Source: Brevipalpus yothersi (taxonomy: Eukaryota > Arthropoda > Arachnida > Trombidiformes > Tenuipalpidae). From it: 64,000 bases of DNA. The DNA is taken from positions 172,369 to 236,368 of the forward strand of contig QZCP01000590.1 in NCBI GenBank assembly GCA_003956705.1, in the 5' to 3' direction. The notes below the pieces were generated by a model. The model had not been told where the DNA came from and ran no database searches. It saw only the letters and a program-made list of their open reading frames with translations. How positions within the stretch are numbered: position 1 is the stretch's first letter; the number at the start of each line of letters is the position of its first letter. Below, piece by piece: positions 37,101 through 51,232 of this stretch. Position numbers and translations under genes: made by a program.

Positions 37101-37471
37101 TTAAAGGTATTTTTATTTTTTGTGTCACTATGCATCTTTAAGTTTACAAAATTTTTCTATTTGAATCAAATCATCTCCTCCAGGATATCAACTCTGAGGA
37201 GTCAGAGACGGGGAGGACTGATTTAGCAGAAGTTCTCCAGGTAGTCCGAGTCATATTGGCATATGGCAAACAGGTCGATTCGAATAGTCCATCGTTCGAC
37301 AAAATTTTGCAATCAGAAGAAACATCTCTTCGAATCTCCTTGAAACGAACTGATCTTGTAGCGTGTCAAAGGTGTCTTCTACATCTTAGTGACAAAACTG
37401 ATGAGCTTTGTCCAAGATGTTCAAAGTTATGTGGTCACGAGATGAAAAAAATGAGCTCAATTGGAAGTTGA
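34111..37471 (+). CDS. IARS2: Mitochondrial isoleucyl-tRNA synthetase
   Basis: Seven exons: 34111-34287, 34379-34498, 34561-34717, 34786-36377, 36440-36815, 36916-37106, 37184-37471, encoding 966 residues (human 1012). The basic N-terminus MFYPKRRKPLFLLINCG fits a mitochondrial presequence; an in-frame ATG lies 13 codons upstream (34072). Class I motifs are PPYANGSIHFGH (HIGH site, about 92-95) and GRKMSKSVGN (about 628-632). The CP1 editing domain shows GTGLVHIAPNHGREDF, and WCISRQRVWGVPIP and WFDSGLTWNSVL are typical of IleRS. The C-terminal CxxC...CxxC pair (CQRC, CPRC) matches the zinc-binding end of bacterial-type IleRS. It charges mitochondrial tRNA-Ile in the matrix. The exon 2 acceptor (AACAACAG) was chosen because it is the only one found that keeps phase. 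Confidence 0.95.
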
Positions 37472-37615
37472 AGTGAAGACAGGATCTCAATTTGAGATCC
37501 ACTCAATGAGAAGAGGGTCGTGATATTCCATCCATCAAATGAAGCTCGGATGATCAAGTGTTCAAGTAAGCATGGCATTTCAGATCACCGATATTTGATC
37601 GATGTTGAGAGAATA
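37472..37615. other. Convergent 3' ends of IARS2 and RASEF-like gene
   Basis: Only 144 bp separate the two stop codons on opposite strands, so the 3' UTRs probably overlap. No clear AATAAA for IARS2 seen here. Confidence 0.6.
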
Positions 37616-39424
37616 TTATTTATCAGAGCAGCACTTTTTCTTTTTTATATCAACAGGTTTCTTTGCTAATTCCACTTCATTTACTCTCGGTGGGCCTCGA
37701 TCTATTTCCATCATTTTCCTATGATGAGATGAATTTTGAAGTTGGTGAAAATTTTAAATCAAGTTTCATCCACTGATGTGCTCACCTGACTATGGCCCCG
37801 AATGCAAGAAAGACATTTCTTCCTTCCTTGACGCTCGTCTCAAAAAACGGGCAGTCGAACTCCTGAAAGTATTCAAAAGTTGACCGAGAATTCTCATCAA
37901 GCCATTCAGATGCTACTTACATCAGCTAATTTTTTTCCTCGATCGTATTCAACTGTGTTGGTGGCTTTCCCTCGAATATCAACTTTGTTTCCTATCAGAA
38001 CTACTGGAATATTTCTTCCATTATATTCCTGAAATGGGAAACAAAAAAAGGTTTCATACAAACTCTTCTTCTTGAAAGGCTGACCTTACACTTATTTGAC
38101 TCATCCAGTTGCGAACATTGATGAAGCTGCGTTCATTCGTCACATCGTAGAGAATAAGAACTCCATCAGCTTTCCGAAAATAGGAAACAGTTATACTTCG
38201 AAACCTATTGAAGAGAAGAATCATAAGAGTTTGTTTCTAAATCATCAGGAGCAATATCCAACCTCTCTTGTCCACCAGTATCCCAAAGCTGAACAGCTAT
38301 CTGAAAAAGAAGAATTAAGTGATTTAAATAGAGTCATCTAAACTAAATTGAAAGGAACATCAAAATATCAGCTCTTCCTGATGCTCAGCTGTTCAGATGG
38401 AATATCATACCTCTGGAAGAGGAAGATTCGTCTGAACATTGGACATTATGCTCAAAATTCTTCCTCGAATAATTATTTTTCTATTTGTAAATGATTTTTA
38501 GCACTAGAAGATGTAGCAGGCTGATGATCAGCAAACTTACAGTCTTTTTATCTACACGTAGTGTTTTCATATGGAAGTCTACTCCAACTGTTGAGCAAAG
38601 GTTGGTCACAAACTTATTCTTCACTATTTTGTAAATCAGTGTAGATTTACCAACAGACATATCGCCGATGAAAATAAGATTATAGAGAGTTTCAGGTGGT
38701 CCTGTTGATTCTTCAATACCAGGAATCCAATTAGAATTGACATCTTCCGATTCTTTTCTAGAGCCAATCTGATCATCACTGTTAGAATTATGTCGCTCGG
38801 AAGCATTGGAAGAGTAATTAGAATCATCATGTTCATCTCTAGTCATGGTGGATAATCCATCTGTAATTTGAATAAATCATGAAAAATAGTTTGTCATACA
38901 GATTGCTCTTCTCTTCCTTACCATTGTCATCATCATGTCTTCTTGAACTATAACCACAATCACTGCTAGCCTCTGACTTGGCTCCATCCCTAACGGATGG
39001 AACTGAGAGAAGATCATCTTCTCGAATGGATGGAACTTCCAGAATGTTTCCATGAGTATGATCATTTGAGTGAGTTGAATTTGTTTTCAGATAATCTCCT
39101 ATTATTGAGCCTTTCTTTTCTCTCGCTCTGGCACTGATGATGTGTTTACTTTCCTCCAAGGATATCGGAGGAATGTTCGGACGAATCTGGTTCAAAAGAA
39201 TGACAATCGAAATCAGAATTCAGACAAACAGATGTTAGAATTTTCAAGTACATTTCCACACACATTTATGACCCAATTTCATGATCAATCAGTATGATTG
39301 TGATCAACAAATGACATTGACAGTCATAGATCATCATCAGACTCTATGTGTGTATTACTTACTGGGCAAAACCCAACCCTTTTTAGCGTCATACATTTCT
39401 AATTAATTGACTTATTTACATTCG

Positions 39425-39462
<38 letters not shown>

Positions 39463-41153
39463 CTTTTAGCTGATTATTCGATCTGACTTGTAGTTGCATA
39501 ACACGAAATGATCCACACACAGATCACTTACCGAATTCTCTGATCCTTGTTGTAGACGATCATTGACTTCAGTTCTGAAGGGAAAGGAATTTTACAAGTT
39601 AGAATACATATCCACATTAATTTTTTCACCGTATTCAGTATAGAATCGAACGTGGAAAATTTTCATCTCTAACTCATTGAATTTCAAAAGAATTCACTCT
39701 TCTTGTCATTGGCTACTCTTATCATTACCGGATGTGGCGTGTTAGCGTCGATGATTAATTTTCTGAATTTTGAAATTCAAGTTATATACCAATTCATTAT
39801 TGGTTACCCTTTTGGTTATGATTAAATGATGATTCATTGAATGAGGTCTGGATAGCTGAGCATTGTTAAAATAGTCAACATTCCTTTTTCGAATACTCAC
39901 TGTAAAAACATCAGTTGACGTGCCATGAAGTCCTGATTATTGACAACTTCGAGAACGCGCTCTCGTTCAGCGGTCAATTCTTGACATTTTTGTTCATACA
40001 TATTTTTCAGTTGAGATAATTCACTTCTCATCATTGCAACAGTTGTTTGAGTATCCAATAAAGAGAGTCTCATTTGACGATTTTCATGTAAAGCTTCCTC
40101 CAATTTGCTTCGGAATTCACCCAATTTTTCATTCTCCATATTCATTTGATTGCTTTTCAACCAATTTTCAACCTGAAAATTATGATAATTAAATTGATTT
40201 CGGAATGAAGTTCGATTCCAAGCTGAAATTCTGTATACCTTCTCAAACATTGAAAGCTGTGATTGGAGTTGATCCATCTCTTCCTTCATCAATTCTCTTA
40301 GTGATCGTCTTTCAGCTTCAATCTCTTGTTTAGCTCTTTCCTTGTATCTTTCCTCAACTTCTCTCACTTGAGAATCAACATCTTGCTCAATCTGTTGTAG
40401 ATGTTCCTCGTGTTCTCGACGTTCTCTGTAGAATTGAATTTTTCACGTATAATTTCACAGATAAAGTGAATCTCTTTATGATCAGTGTGTGACCAAGTAT
40501 GCTCACCTCATAAATGATTTTGCCAACATTTCATTTTCAGTTTTAAGTTTACCAAGATTTTCCATCAATTCCTCAATCATTTTAGATTGCTTTTCAGGAT
40601 CCATTGAATCATCAGCCAAAGCACGATCAATTTTTCTGAATTCAAAGTATAAAGGATTGATTCAAGTTAAAATTCATGTGAGCCAAAGGCACTTGGGAAA
40701 TCCTGAGATTCATTGCGCAATTCTAGGCATTCAGACATTCTTTTCTCGAATTTGAAAGTCAGATAATCTGAATTCTTCATTGAGCCCAATATGAGCTACA
40801 ACCCACCTAGTGAATGAGCGAACCCTTCTAAGATTGGATGATTGTCGAGCTTTATTAACAATCTGTAGATAGGCTGATTTTTCTGGTAAATTCGCTTCTG
40901 AAATCTCTTCTGTTGATGGATCAACAGTTTGTTCGACACACTTTTCATAATCTTTGAAGCCTTCTCGAAAATCTTCAAAACTTATCTGTCCATCTCCATC
41001 ACGATCCAGATCGATGAAAATATTATTCGCATCAACATCAGAAATTCCAAACTTATCACATATACTGGTTACTTCCTCTTTACCAATGTATCCGGAGCCA
41101 TCAGTGTCACAGGCTCGAAAAATGTCCCATAAAGAGTCCATAGATTTGGCCAT
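37616..41153 (-). CDS. RASEF: RASEF-like EF-hand, coiled-coil Rab GTPase
   Basis: Twelve exons: 41153-40807, 40635-40507, 40425-40239, 40172-39901, 39574-39532, 39186-38922, 38860-38541, 38300-38263, 38204-38090, 38028-37921, 37862-37786, 37718-37616. All are in phase and encode 667 residues (human RASEF 740). Two EF-hands come first (loops at 16-27 and about 50-61), then a long coiled coil (about 115-310), a Ser/Asp-rich linker and a Rab domain. GTP-binding motifs are GDMSVGKST (480-488), WDTGGQER (527-534), GNKVD (585-589) and ETSVK (616-620). The C-terminus KKKKCCSDK offers two Cys for geranylgeranylation. This is the Rab45-type large Rab layout, a calcium-responsive membrane-trafficking GTPase. 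CRACR2A/Rab46 is the alternative; FQMKTL-like switch I (VDFHMKTL) favours RASEF. The switch II Ala is Gly. Confidence 0.92.
39428..39460. repeat. (CT)n tract in RASEF-like intron 5
   Basis: About 16 CT units between the exons starting at 39574 and 39186. Confidence 0.95.
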
Positions 41154-41556
41154 AATGAATATGATAATGAATTCTTCTCAAATTTCACTGAACAACAGTT
41201 AATCTAATATGTAAAGGTGAGTCAAATATTTCCACATTTTTCCACAAAAAATGGCAAGTTTATGCCCATCTACCACCAAAAAAAATGATAATGATTATGA
41301 TGATTATGGTGATGATAGATCAAGTAGATGCCTATGATACTGATGAAATATTGTCTAAAATCACGCGAATCACAGAAAAACAGATTTTCTCAGTGTGTAT
41401 CAATAAAAATGTTTCGAAAAGTGAGAAGAAAAAACAGTTATCCTTAACGGTTGTTATTCCACAAGATTATTATTGCATATATACGTTACTGCAGCTTCCA
41501 CTACGAATGCGAACGACACGATTGAATCCAACGAACTGAGAGAAAGAAAGAAAGAA

Positions 41557-41629
<73 letters not shown>

Positions 41630-42705
41630 GTCTCATGAGCGAGCTAAGCCAACATTATCAGTGGAAGTGGAGACAATCACGGATACAGAGTGAAATTGAT
41701 TGACAGCCATTAGCTCGGTATGTATCCATACCGAGCTGTTCAATGGTGTTACTGTGTACTTCCAGCTGTTGGAGGGGAAAAACGCAAGCACATACATACA
41801 TACACATCTCTCTCTCTCTTTCTTTTGTTTCTTCCTTGAAAATATCGTGAAACTTTTATTTTATTATGGTGTTGACAATGGAGCGAGCTGTATACAGTAA
41901 TTCAATGATCTTTCTCTCTTTCTCCCCGTAAAATGATGCAAGTGTGTGTGCTTGGCCGCAATACGGTAGACTCATCCCAATTATGTCCATGGCTTGATTT
42001 TGAGTGAATAAATTTCAATTATTATTATCAGCAGTAATGATTCATTGGCGATGTGTTCCTTGCCCTTTCTTCATGATCGTTGAACTTGTGGTGATCAGTC
42101 TCTGAGTACCGATGATGATGTGATCGAGCTTTATTGTGTGACATTGGTTAAGTTGGAATTTTCACAAAAATCATCAGAAAAACTAACAAAAATTATTATT
42201 TTTTGCCCACAATTTATCTCTCTAATTGATTGAGCCTTACACTCTAGATCATATTAAAACCATCCAATATACACTGACTGTCCAAATTCGATGAAAACAT
42301 AAAAACATTCTTTCTCTCATGTACTGAACGCATGAAAAATTCTAGACGAGAATTGCGCATGATATTCTCCGGAAAAACTTTCCTCCCGCATAAACACTAA
42401 ATCGTGAGCCTTCAGTCGATTGAAGAGTACCGTTAAGATAACTACACATCCATAGACACATGGGTTATGTGAACGTGTGTGTGTGTGTATATGTGTGTAT
42501 GACAGCATTGAACAGTTTGAAAAATGAATCTCTGGATACAGAATGATGATGTTTTTGTGTAACTTTGTGCATTGACTTTGTGCAACAGTTTTCATATTGT
42601 CGTGATTTTAATTGTGTTGTTGTGATCATGTGTACTCACTTCAATCCATTCAGATTTCAGGATATTGTTTGAAAAAAAGTGTTATTAACCTATCGGACTA
42701 TCATC
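41154..42705. other. Divergent intergenic region, RASEF-like and CUB genes
   Basis: 1.55 kb between two divergent start codons. It contains an AGAA/GA tract (41538-41625) and a GT-rich patch (42475-42500). No coding block seen; it must hold both promoters unless untranslated exons lie farther away. Confidence 0.5.
41538..41625. repeat. (GAAA)/(GA)n compound microsatellite
   Basis: Starts with AGAAAGAAAG units and passes into about 30 GA units. Confidence 0.95.
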
Positions 42706-45700
42706 ATGATCACTTCTTCGAGAGCAAATATTTTCACCGTCTTATCTATCTTGCAATTTTTTCAATCAACTGTTAATAGTGAGTATTTTGATTTGGTTAC
42801 AATTAAAACACTATTATTTTAGAATAGATTGATTGTTATTGTTTATTTCGTGGTGAATGTTGTTTATAAGAGAATGATAGTATCAAAAGTTTTCATCAAA
42901 GTTTTTCCTCTCAACCTGTATGATTGCAATGATTGTTCATATGATTGCCAATATTTTCGACATAAATCCACCGGAAGTAAAGGTTATTGAAGCTGCGGCT
43001 CAAAGTCAAATGAGCATAGTGAATAATCTTTCGAGGAAAATAAACAATATTTCAGTCTGTGAAGATTTTTTCTTGAAATTTGGTTCTTACTTTCATTGCC
43101 TAGATACTGTCATTCTGAGCTGAAAACGGACTTAAAGATCAAAAATACAAAAGAATATCTCAAAAAATAACTATAATGCCACATCTTCTTTAGTTATTGA
43201 TCTACTTTTGTGCTAAGGAAGACACGATTTTCTAATATTCCCATTCTCTACACGGTAATCCTATGTTCATTCTAGTAGACTTTTGCTCTATCTGTAGCTC
43301 ATAACTTCCAGCTAAATAATTGAATCTTTGGTAAGATGTTGAATCGATTTTCTTTTACGTTCCACTTAGCTTCGGGAATCTTGTACTTTTTTTCAAGCTG
43401 AGTGAATCAAAACACATACACATACATACACATAGAAGAAGCTTTCGGGCAGAAAGACTTGGAACAATCTTGAAATCTCACGCAAAAAGGCGAACCTCTA
43501 ATCGGATTAATCAACACTCCAAAAGGTATACGTTGGAGAAAAAGAGGTTCTGATTCTATATATATGTATCTGAATTTTTTTCCCTTACCATTCTTATCAT
43601 TTTCTCTTTGTGATTTCAGAATTCTTTATTCCTCTAAAGGTTCCATTATTGTCAATTATTTCGTCATATTGCTTCTCATCTAATAATCATGGTAGAAGAA
43701 TTTAGTTTATGATTTTCTCTCTTTTTTTGTCAACCTCAGCCCAATTAATGCTTTGAAATATTTTCTTATGTGTATGTGTATGCTTCTCACTTCAACTGAG
43801 AACTGTTAGTTACAGTATTCTTATGATTCTCATAAGTAATAAAAATTCTTTACATATTACTCAACCGATAAGACTTGCCAGTAACAAGTTTCCTTTTGGA
43901 AAGCCTTTTCTTCCTCTTGGATATTCTATGAAAGAACAATAATTCAGCTAGATTCAGTTTGTTAATATAAAGTAGTATGTTAGTATACCAAGATGCTAAA
44001 TTCTATTTGTTTGAATACTTTGTTGGCATAAGGAAATAAAAAAATCTTTTTTTTTCGAGAAAAACTGTATAATTATCTCAAATTCTTTCGAACTAAACTT
44101 TTCTCAGAATCCAAGTATTGTGAGTAATCACTTGTTTTAGCTTCAATTTTCAACTGTAGTCTCTTCCAAGTACTCGAGACACAAGATTCTTTTCCCAGAT
44201 TATCGACGAAGTTCTCAATCGAAAGGAACAAATAGTTCAATAGCTGTATTTGAGTTTCACTCCACTGACAATGATCATCGAAAGAAAGTTTGTTTGAAGA
44301 AGACAAGTTCCTTTGTTAAGAGAAAGAAGCCTTCAAGGGTTCACCAAGAGTGAAAGATTTTTCTCAACTAAACGGTGAACATGAATGCTGTCAAGTTTTC
44401 TTGTGATCTGTGTGTGTGTGTGTGATCAAAATGATCTTCAAACTGTACTAGTACTCAATGATAAATTTACTATCAAGTCAAAAGAATTCTCTCTCTAAAT
44501 TCCAACTTTTTTTCTTCTGTCCTTCTCTCTGTTCCTTTTCTCCTAATCTACTTGCCTTCAGGTCATCGTTCTGGCTGTAACCAAACAGTTGATATTTACC
44601 AACCAATATCTGCACCCAACATGAGTGAATATAAAGCCAATCAGCCACTGACCTGTGTTTACACTATTAGAGTTCAGCCTGAACTTATGGATTGGTCAGT
44701 TTCAATACGATTCACAACATTTCGGGTTGGTGAAGTGAGCATTGAAAGGGATCGATGTGAACGAAACTATTTTCAAATAATCGATGGATACAAAAAAATG
44801 AATGGCTCTGGTCACACAAATCCAGGTATGAAGATAAAGATGATCATGTTTTTTTGGGGAATATTTTATCCACCTTCTATTGAATAAGTGAATTCTGAAC
44901 TACACACATTCACATACAAGCACATGGATGAGTTGAATGCAATTCAATATCACATTAAATTATCCACAAAAGTATTTTTTGAGATCAAGAATTGAGTTAG
45001 AATCGCTGAATGTGAACAGTGAAAATAGTATATACTCAAATTTCCACTTGGAATAACATGATATTGGACCAGGTTATTGCGTAAATACTGGTGGACATAT
45101 CATTTTCTATCCACTCTCATACCAGTAAGTTTCCTCTTATGGAATGCTTCAAAAATGCCACAGATAATTCACATTCTATCGGATTCAATCGGATTCTCTT
45201 TTTCGTTCCTTCTTCTTCTTGCCTCTTTCAACTTCTCTGACTCTCTATAAGTAGCCATCTATTTTCGCCTGATTCTATGCTTGACTTCTGAGCTGAGAAA
45301 GCTTCCTATCCAAGTGAATCATTATCTTCTTATTCCTTACTTTCTAGTGTCCACTTGGTGTTGATCAAATTGCATGCTTCTTACAGTTCAACTAGAAAAA
45401 GGCTAGCAATACGAAGTCAAACGAAATCTGAGTATATCCATCATGTTCACTTTGGATTCTTTCCTTCTTTTTAGGGACCTGAAACGGTAAAAGTTGAGAA
45501 GGAAAAGAGTAGAGAACTTCTTACTAGTCTCTAATAAAATCTATATACTTTCTCCAAGAGCATTCTTCCATTAGAAAAATACTCCTCTGTTTCCTCTTTA
45601 TCTAACAGAGCTATAGCTATTTGCTCATCCTTGATGTTTACTATCATGGTGTGCAATTCAAATAACTATATCTGACAATTGTGAGTATTCAATGGCTGAC

Positions 45701-48148
45701 CATTATGGTCATAATTAAAATTGTATCTCTGGTTTGTATGCGTATGTGTATGTGTGTCTATGTTCATCAAGCAGGCTAACTGTTTTTCTTCGCACACACA
45801 CACATATTTGATACTATTTCACCACATCATGACACCGAATGATTAGGATGTTTAATATCCTCTCATCGATCATATTGACCATGGCTAATTCGTTGTATTC
45901 CTTTTTCCACCTCCTTGGTCAATCATAATGCTCAAGCTAGCTAGAACTAAAGATATCATCCATATATATATATAGTCACTTGCTTTTCTCTTTCTCATTT
46001 TTCCACTTTGCCCATCCGAATCACATTATCATTATTCTCTATCATTTGTTCCTTTCTCTCTCTCTCCATCACATTGGGCATTCTATTCACTTTCCGATTT
46101 TCTCTTATTGATGACCAAATGGCCAGAAGTGATATGGCTAGAGAAAAAGAAGAAGACAAACTGAGTAGCTGTTCAAAGTGACAAATAGTTGAGAGAAGAG
46201 AGAGAAGATGCAGGATTGATCTTTGAAGGCGGATGCTGGATGCTGAGGTGAGATGCGGTGATGAGTCGATAGGGTGTAGATGATGATCTAACTCAACTGT
46301 TGTTTATGTTTGTATGTGTGTGCATGTGTGTGCATGTGAGTTCATGTGTTTCACACCGGGAAAAATGTACATAAATATACTGATGCATGATGATGGACCA
46401 TGGAAAGTTCCAATGATGACAGAAGCAAGTGAATCGAATGATAAAGAAAATGACCTCATGCAACTGGCGGGAAACTGTTCGTGAATAGGAAATGGTAATA
46501 TTTTTCTCTCGCTCCCATATTCAACCGATCGTGTGATTTAAAGCAATTTAGCATCTCTCTCAACTCTCATTTTCCAAGACCAAACAACCATGAATCAAAA
46601 AAGTAGGGAGAAAGAAAAAGAGAAAAGTTCATATTTCTCGCCTACTTCTCTCTCTCCCAACCGACACTGTGCACTTTATATATAATATTCTTTCTTTATT
46701 CAAATTGAACAAGTAAATCAGGGTGAAAAATGAACTCGATTCTCGAATAGCCATTCTATGGGGGAGGAAATGCTGTTCTTCAACTGTGAAAAAGTTCAAT
46801 TACATACACATGAGAAGAGAATGTGGAATAGGAAGCCCTCTTACACAGTCCTCTGGTTGATCGGTGAACTCAAATTTTTGGAGTGTTCGTGAGTGTCCAT
46901 TTTCAATCTTTTTCAAATTTGCTGAATATTCACAATCGATTCGGTAGAGAAAGAAAGGAAGAGAAAGAGAGAAATAAAAGTAGTAAAAGAACAGCGGGAA
47001 TAGATTGTGAATAGGGAGAGAGAGAAAAAAGTTTCTGTGACGATAGAATAACTTATGGCCTCTAGAATTTTATCTCCACATCATATTCCCGTTTCATGCT
47101 ATCAATAGTTAACAATGGTCCACGGTTCCGGTTCAAGGAATACACGAGGAATACTGAGAGAGGTTCAAGCTCATTTCCCTGTCTTCTGTTACCACTCATG
47201 CAGAAAAGCCCCTTATTTTGAAACCATTTCTATTCAAAGTCTATTCGCTCTAGCAATGTGACATAAAATCGATATTGTGTATATATTCCGAAGAATTTTT
47301 CTCTCTCGTTCAAGGAACATGCTTAAATAGCTGCTGACTGACTAGCTGACAATTGTCCATGGAATCTTATTGTTACACTTCTAATGTAACTCTTTTCTCA
47401 GGATTGAGTGCAATAGTAAAGGATTTTCGAAAGGTTTTGCGGTTAGAGTTGAAAAGAATGACTCTTTGTAAAAATACTTGTTTAACTCACACAAGTGACT
47501 CAATTTTCATTTATTTTACCAGAAAGATCAATAGAGCTACACAAAAGCTGCTCAATATTCTAAGCGTCCATGTATTTAATCAGATTCAAATTTTTTATCC
47601 CATTCTATATGCTATATGCCCTTCTCACCCACTAGCTTACTATATGAATACATACATTTGTATCATATTTGGGGATCAATGCTCATTTACACAGACTAGA
47701 TTTGCATTGCTATAAAAGTTCATTCAATCAATGCCTTGGTCAAGCCGATCAAGTTTCCCCAGCTAACATGACCAACATTATCGTTATCATTATCATTAGT
47801 TAGAGGTCATCAGTTTGATGATTTTTCTTGGCCCAACGGTTGATCACATGTGATTAATTGTGATGTGAATGGCAGCCGCTACTTTTCATCGAGAATCAAA
47901 TCAGCCTTGCATGGCCATTGCTAGGTTCACATAGGCTTTCTTTTTCCCTTTCTTTCTCTCTTTCGTTCTCTGAACTGTTGTCCACCACTGAACACATTAA
48001 CCATTTCCCATCAACGCTTCTCTTTCCATAGTCATTATCATACTTATTTTCATTCAAGTGAGTGGACTATGAAGAAAAAGATGCTGAAACAAGCCATAAT
48101 GAGCTGATATTAAGTGTTAAGCAAATTTTGAGCTGTTCCCCTTTCTAT

Positions 48149-48208
<60 letters not shown>

Positions 48209-48325
48209 NNNNNNNNNNNNNNNNNNNNNNNNNNNNNNNNNNNNNNNNNNNNNNNNNNNNNNNNNNNNNNNNNNNNNNNNNNNNNNNNNNNNNNNNNNNN
48301 NNNNNNNNNNNNNNNNNNNNNNNNN

Positions 48326-48397
<72 letters not shown>

Positions 48398-50321
48398 GCT
48401 TGCCAAACTATCATACACTAAATCTCTATTAGATCCTAGAATATTGCCATTATTTCATTTTACTGTGTATGCTCTCTATTACAATAACAATAGTAATAAT
48501 GGTATGTGTATAGTGGGTATTGTTTTGCCAAAAAATATTAAAAGTAGAGTGGCCATTCTTTAGATCACCAGCAATCTATCTTTACTCATCAAGAGTATTA
48601 GCCGAGAAAATGAAAATTTTCATTCATCTATTGATCCATACACATACACACTTGCATTAACATGTATATATACCTTTACTGGTGGCCTGTGTACACTTTT
48701 ATTGTGATGAGCTATTCTGAAAAATATTATTGAGATTATATTTTCAATTCAAGTGTTCCCCTTAGAGATGCAAACTGTGATCACGCTCTGATCACTTATC
48801 ATCTCATGCAAATCAGGTGATTGCCTAAAATGTATGTGTGCATGTGTATCGGTATATTGATGAACAAGGAAGAGATAGGGAATACAGGTTAAATGATTAC
48901 TCTGGGGCTTTATATGTTATATGTATATTGATCAGAACGATAATACTCTGGTGGCCTGATAATAATGATGTAGTGGTGTGGTTTGGCTCACACATTAACG
49001 GTTCAAATAAGAGCACGCAAACTTTTCTCAAGTTTGCATGATTGGTATTGCCTGGTTATATAAATTTTCCGTTTTTCAAGCTTTTCAAACCTGTGTTCTT
49101 CCTCCTATATTGCATTCTACTAAGTCAACCACAATATTTTTCTACTCATTCTTTCCTATCTTGTCTCTTCATCATCATCATGTTTCGACTGATAGCTCCC
49201 AAGTCGCATGTAGAAAATTTTTCGATGAAATTCTGGGCATTCATTCTTTACTGTCTTATTTTCTATCTTACCCTATTCCTTCTATCTCCACCTCTCTGAC
49301 TACATATACATACACTTTATGGATCTTTCGGTAATCATCACGCAAAGCTTTTATCGATGCTCTCATGCAAATTATGCACTTCACCAGCATCGTCAAATGA
49401 ATGAATGAATGAATGAATGAATGATAATGTCACTGTGGTTGACAGTGAGTTGAGGTCGATCATCACCATCGATTGAGCTTTCCAAAATTGTTCTCCATCT
49501 GTATACCAAACAGAAATGGGTACCACAAACTGGAGAAAGAATACTGGCACTGTGAGAATGTAAGAGCATACATTTGCATCCAAGCGATACAACTATCACC
49601 ACTACTGTATATAGCCTGATACCCTTTCTCATCATAATAGCTTAAACATCCAGACTTTTACAAACGTCCCTTGATGGGTTAGTGTGTGTATGTGTGTCTC
49701 AGTTTAATTGAGAGGGTTTGATGTGAATCAGTAATTAGTGAACAAAATCAAGTGGATTGCATTGGGAAAGGAAAAAATTGAGTTTACTGTTCTGACAATC
49801 ACACATATCTGGGTACACTTAAGTGCACCTACAATTGAACCAAGCAGACTGAGATAATACCAATTGTGATGAGAAAAAAAGTATTGATCCACATTTGAAA
49901 AGAAGAAAAAAATCTCCACTCAAAGCAATCATAATTCTCTGTTTTACTTCTCTATGTCTCTCTCTCTCAAATTCTCTATCATCCACAATACCAGAGGATT
50001 TCCTTGATTGTCGATATTAGATTTCCTTTTTCCTTCTCTCTTTTTGTTTTCCAGCTTTTTGGTGCAAGTTTCCCCAGAAATCAAATGGATACCACTTGTT
50101 ATTGTATCCATTGTTGAGGGGTATTGAAAAATTTTTCGCAATCAACTCAAAATTGGCTGAGCTTTCAGATTCAACAAATTATTGGTTGAATCATGTTGAC
50201 TTTTCCTATCGAGGTGTCAGCTATCCTCTGTTACCCTTTGCTCAACCAATCTATCCTCTTACGCTTTGATGCTTACTTGATTGTTTTCCTGGAAGATTTA
50301 TTTGAATGAAAAAGTCATTAT

Positions 50322-50364
<43 letters not shown>

Positions 50365-51197
50365 TCTTTGCCCTTTTATTCTCTGGTTACTCTCATTCAC
50401 CATTTCATGCACCGTGAATTTTGAATATCTTCTCGGGAACACTTCCTCTTTATCATCATCATCTCTTTTCTCTCCTCCTCATCTTCCTTTGAGCATTCTG
50501 AGCTTCCCAAAACAACTCCAATAATCACGATATATATCCATGATGAGTTTTTTTTGATCATTTCAACCTCTTCGAGTCAAACTGCTCGATCAGGATTGCA
50601 TATCTCTTGAAACCAAAGATCTATTTATTCATAGCCGTGTACTCTTGAAACTTTAAGGTTGCATTCTTTATGGGTTTATTATATCTGGTCAAAATATTAT
50701 GAATGATAATCCAAATAATCTATTGCATAATCGGATATTCTTGACCAAATCTCTTTCTCTCTCTCTCTCTCTCTTCAACTGAATATTTTACACTCTAGTT
50801 GATTTTTTGAATTTTTCCCATCTAACATCTAGAAAATCTTCAAAATACTATTTTGTATACCACATCTTTGAGCTCATAATTCTACAAACTATTGCATTAC
50901 TTTCCAGCCATCTCTCCCACTCATTTTCAACACACACACTTTCCTCCATGCTGAGCCTCTCTCGATCCACAGATCATCTGATTTGAATTATTAATTCATC
51001 ATCCTTTTACGCCATTCATTTTGGATAGAAGACAAATTATTTTCGCTTGGTAAAACTTTCATCCATTATTAATATTGTTCTGAGTGAGAGAAAGAGATGG
51101 AGTCTCCGATGGATAGTACATGCACGAGACTTGAGTTAATATTGATTCATGTACACCTCCAGCAACGAGTGGAAAAATAGTGGAATAGAATAGGAGA

Positions 51198-51232
<35 letters not shown>

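Noticed and set aside
48062..48421. Long Ser-Leu or Glu-Arg frames across CT tracts
   Set aside because: Translations of dinucleotide repeats and gaps; no coding meaning.
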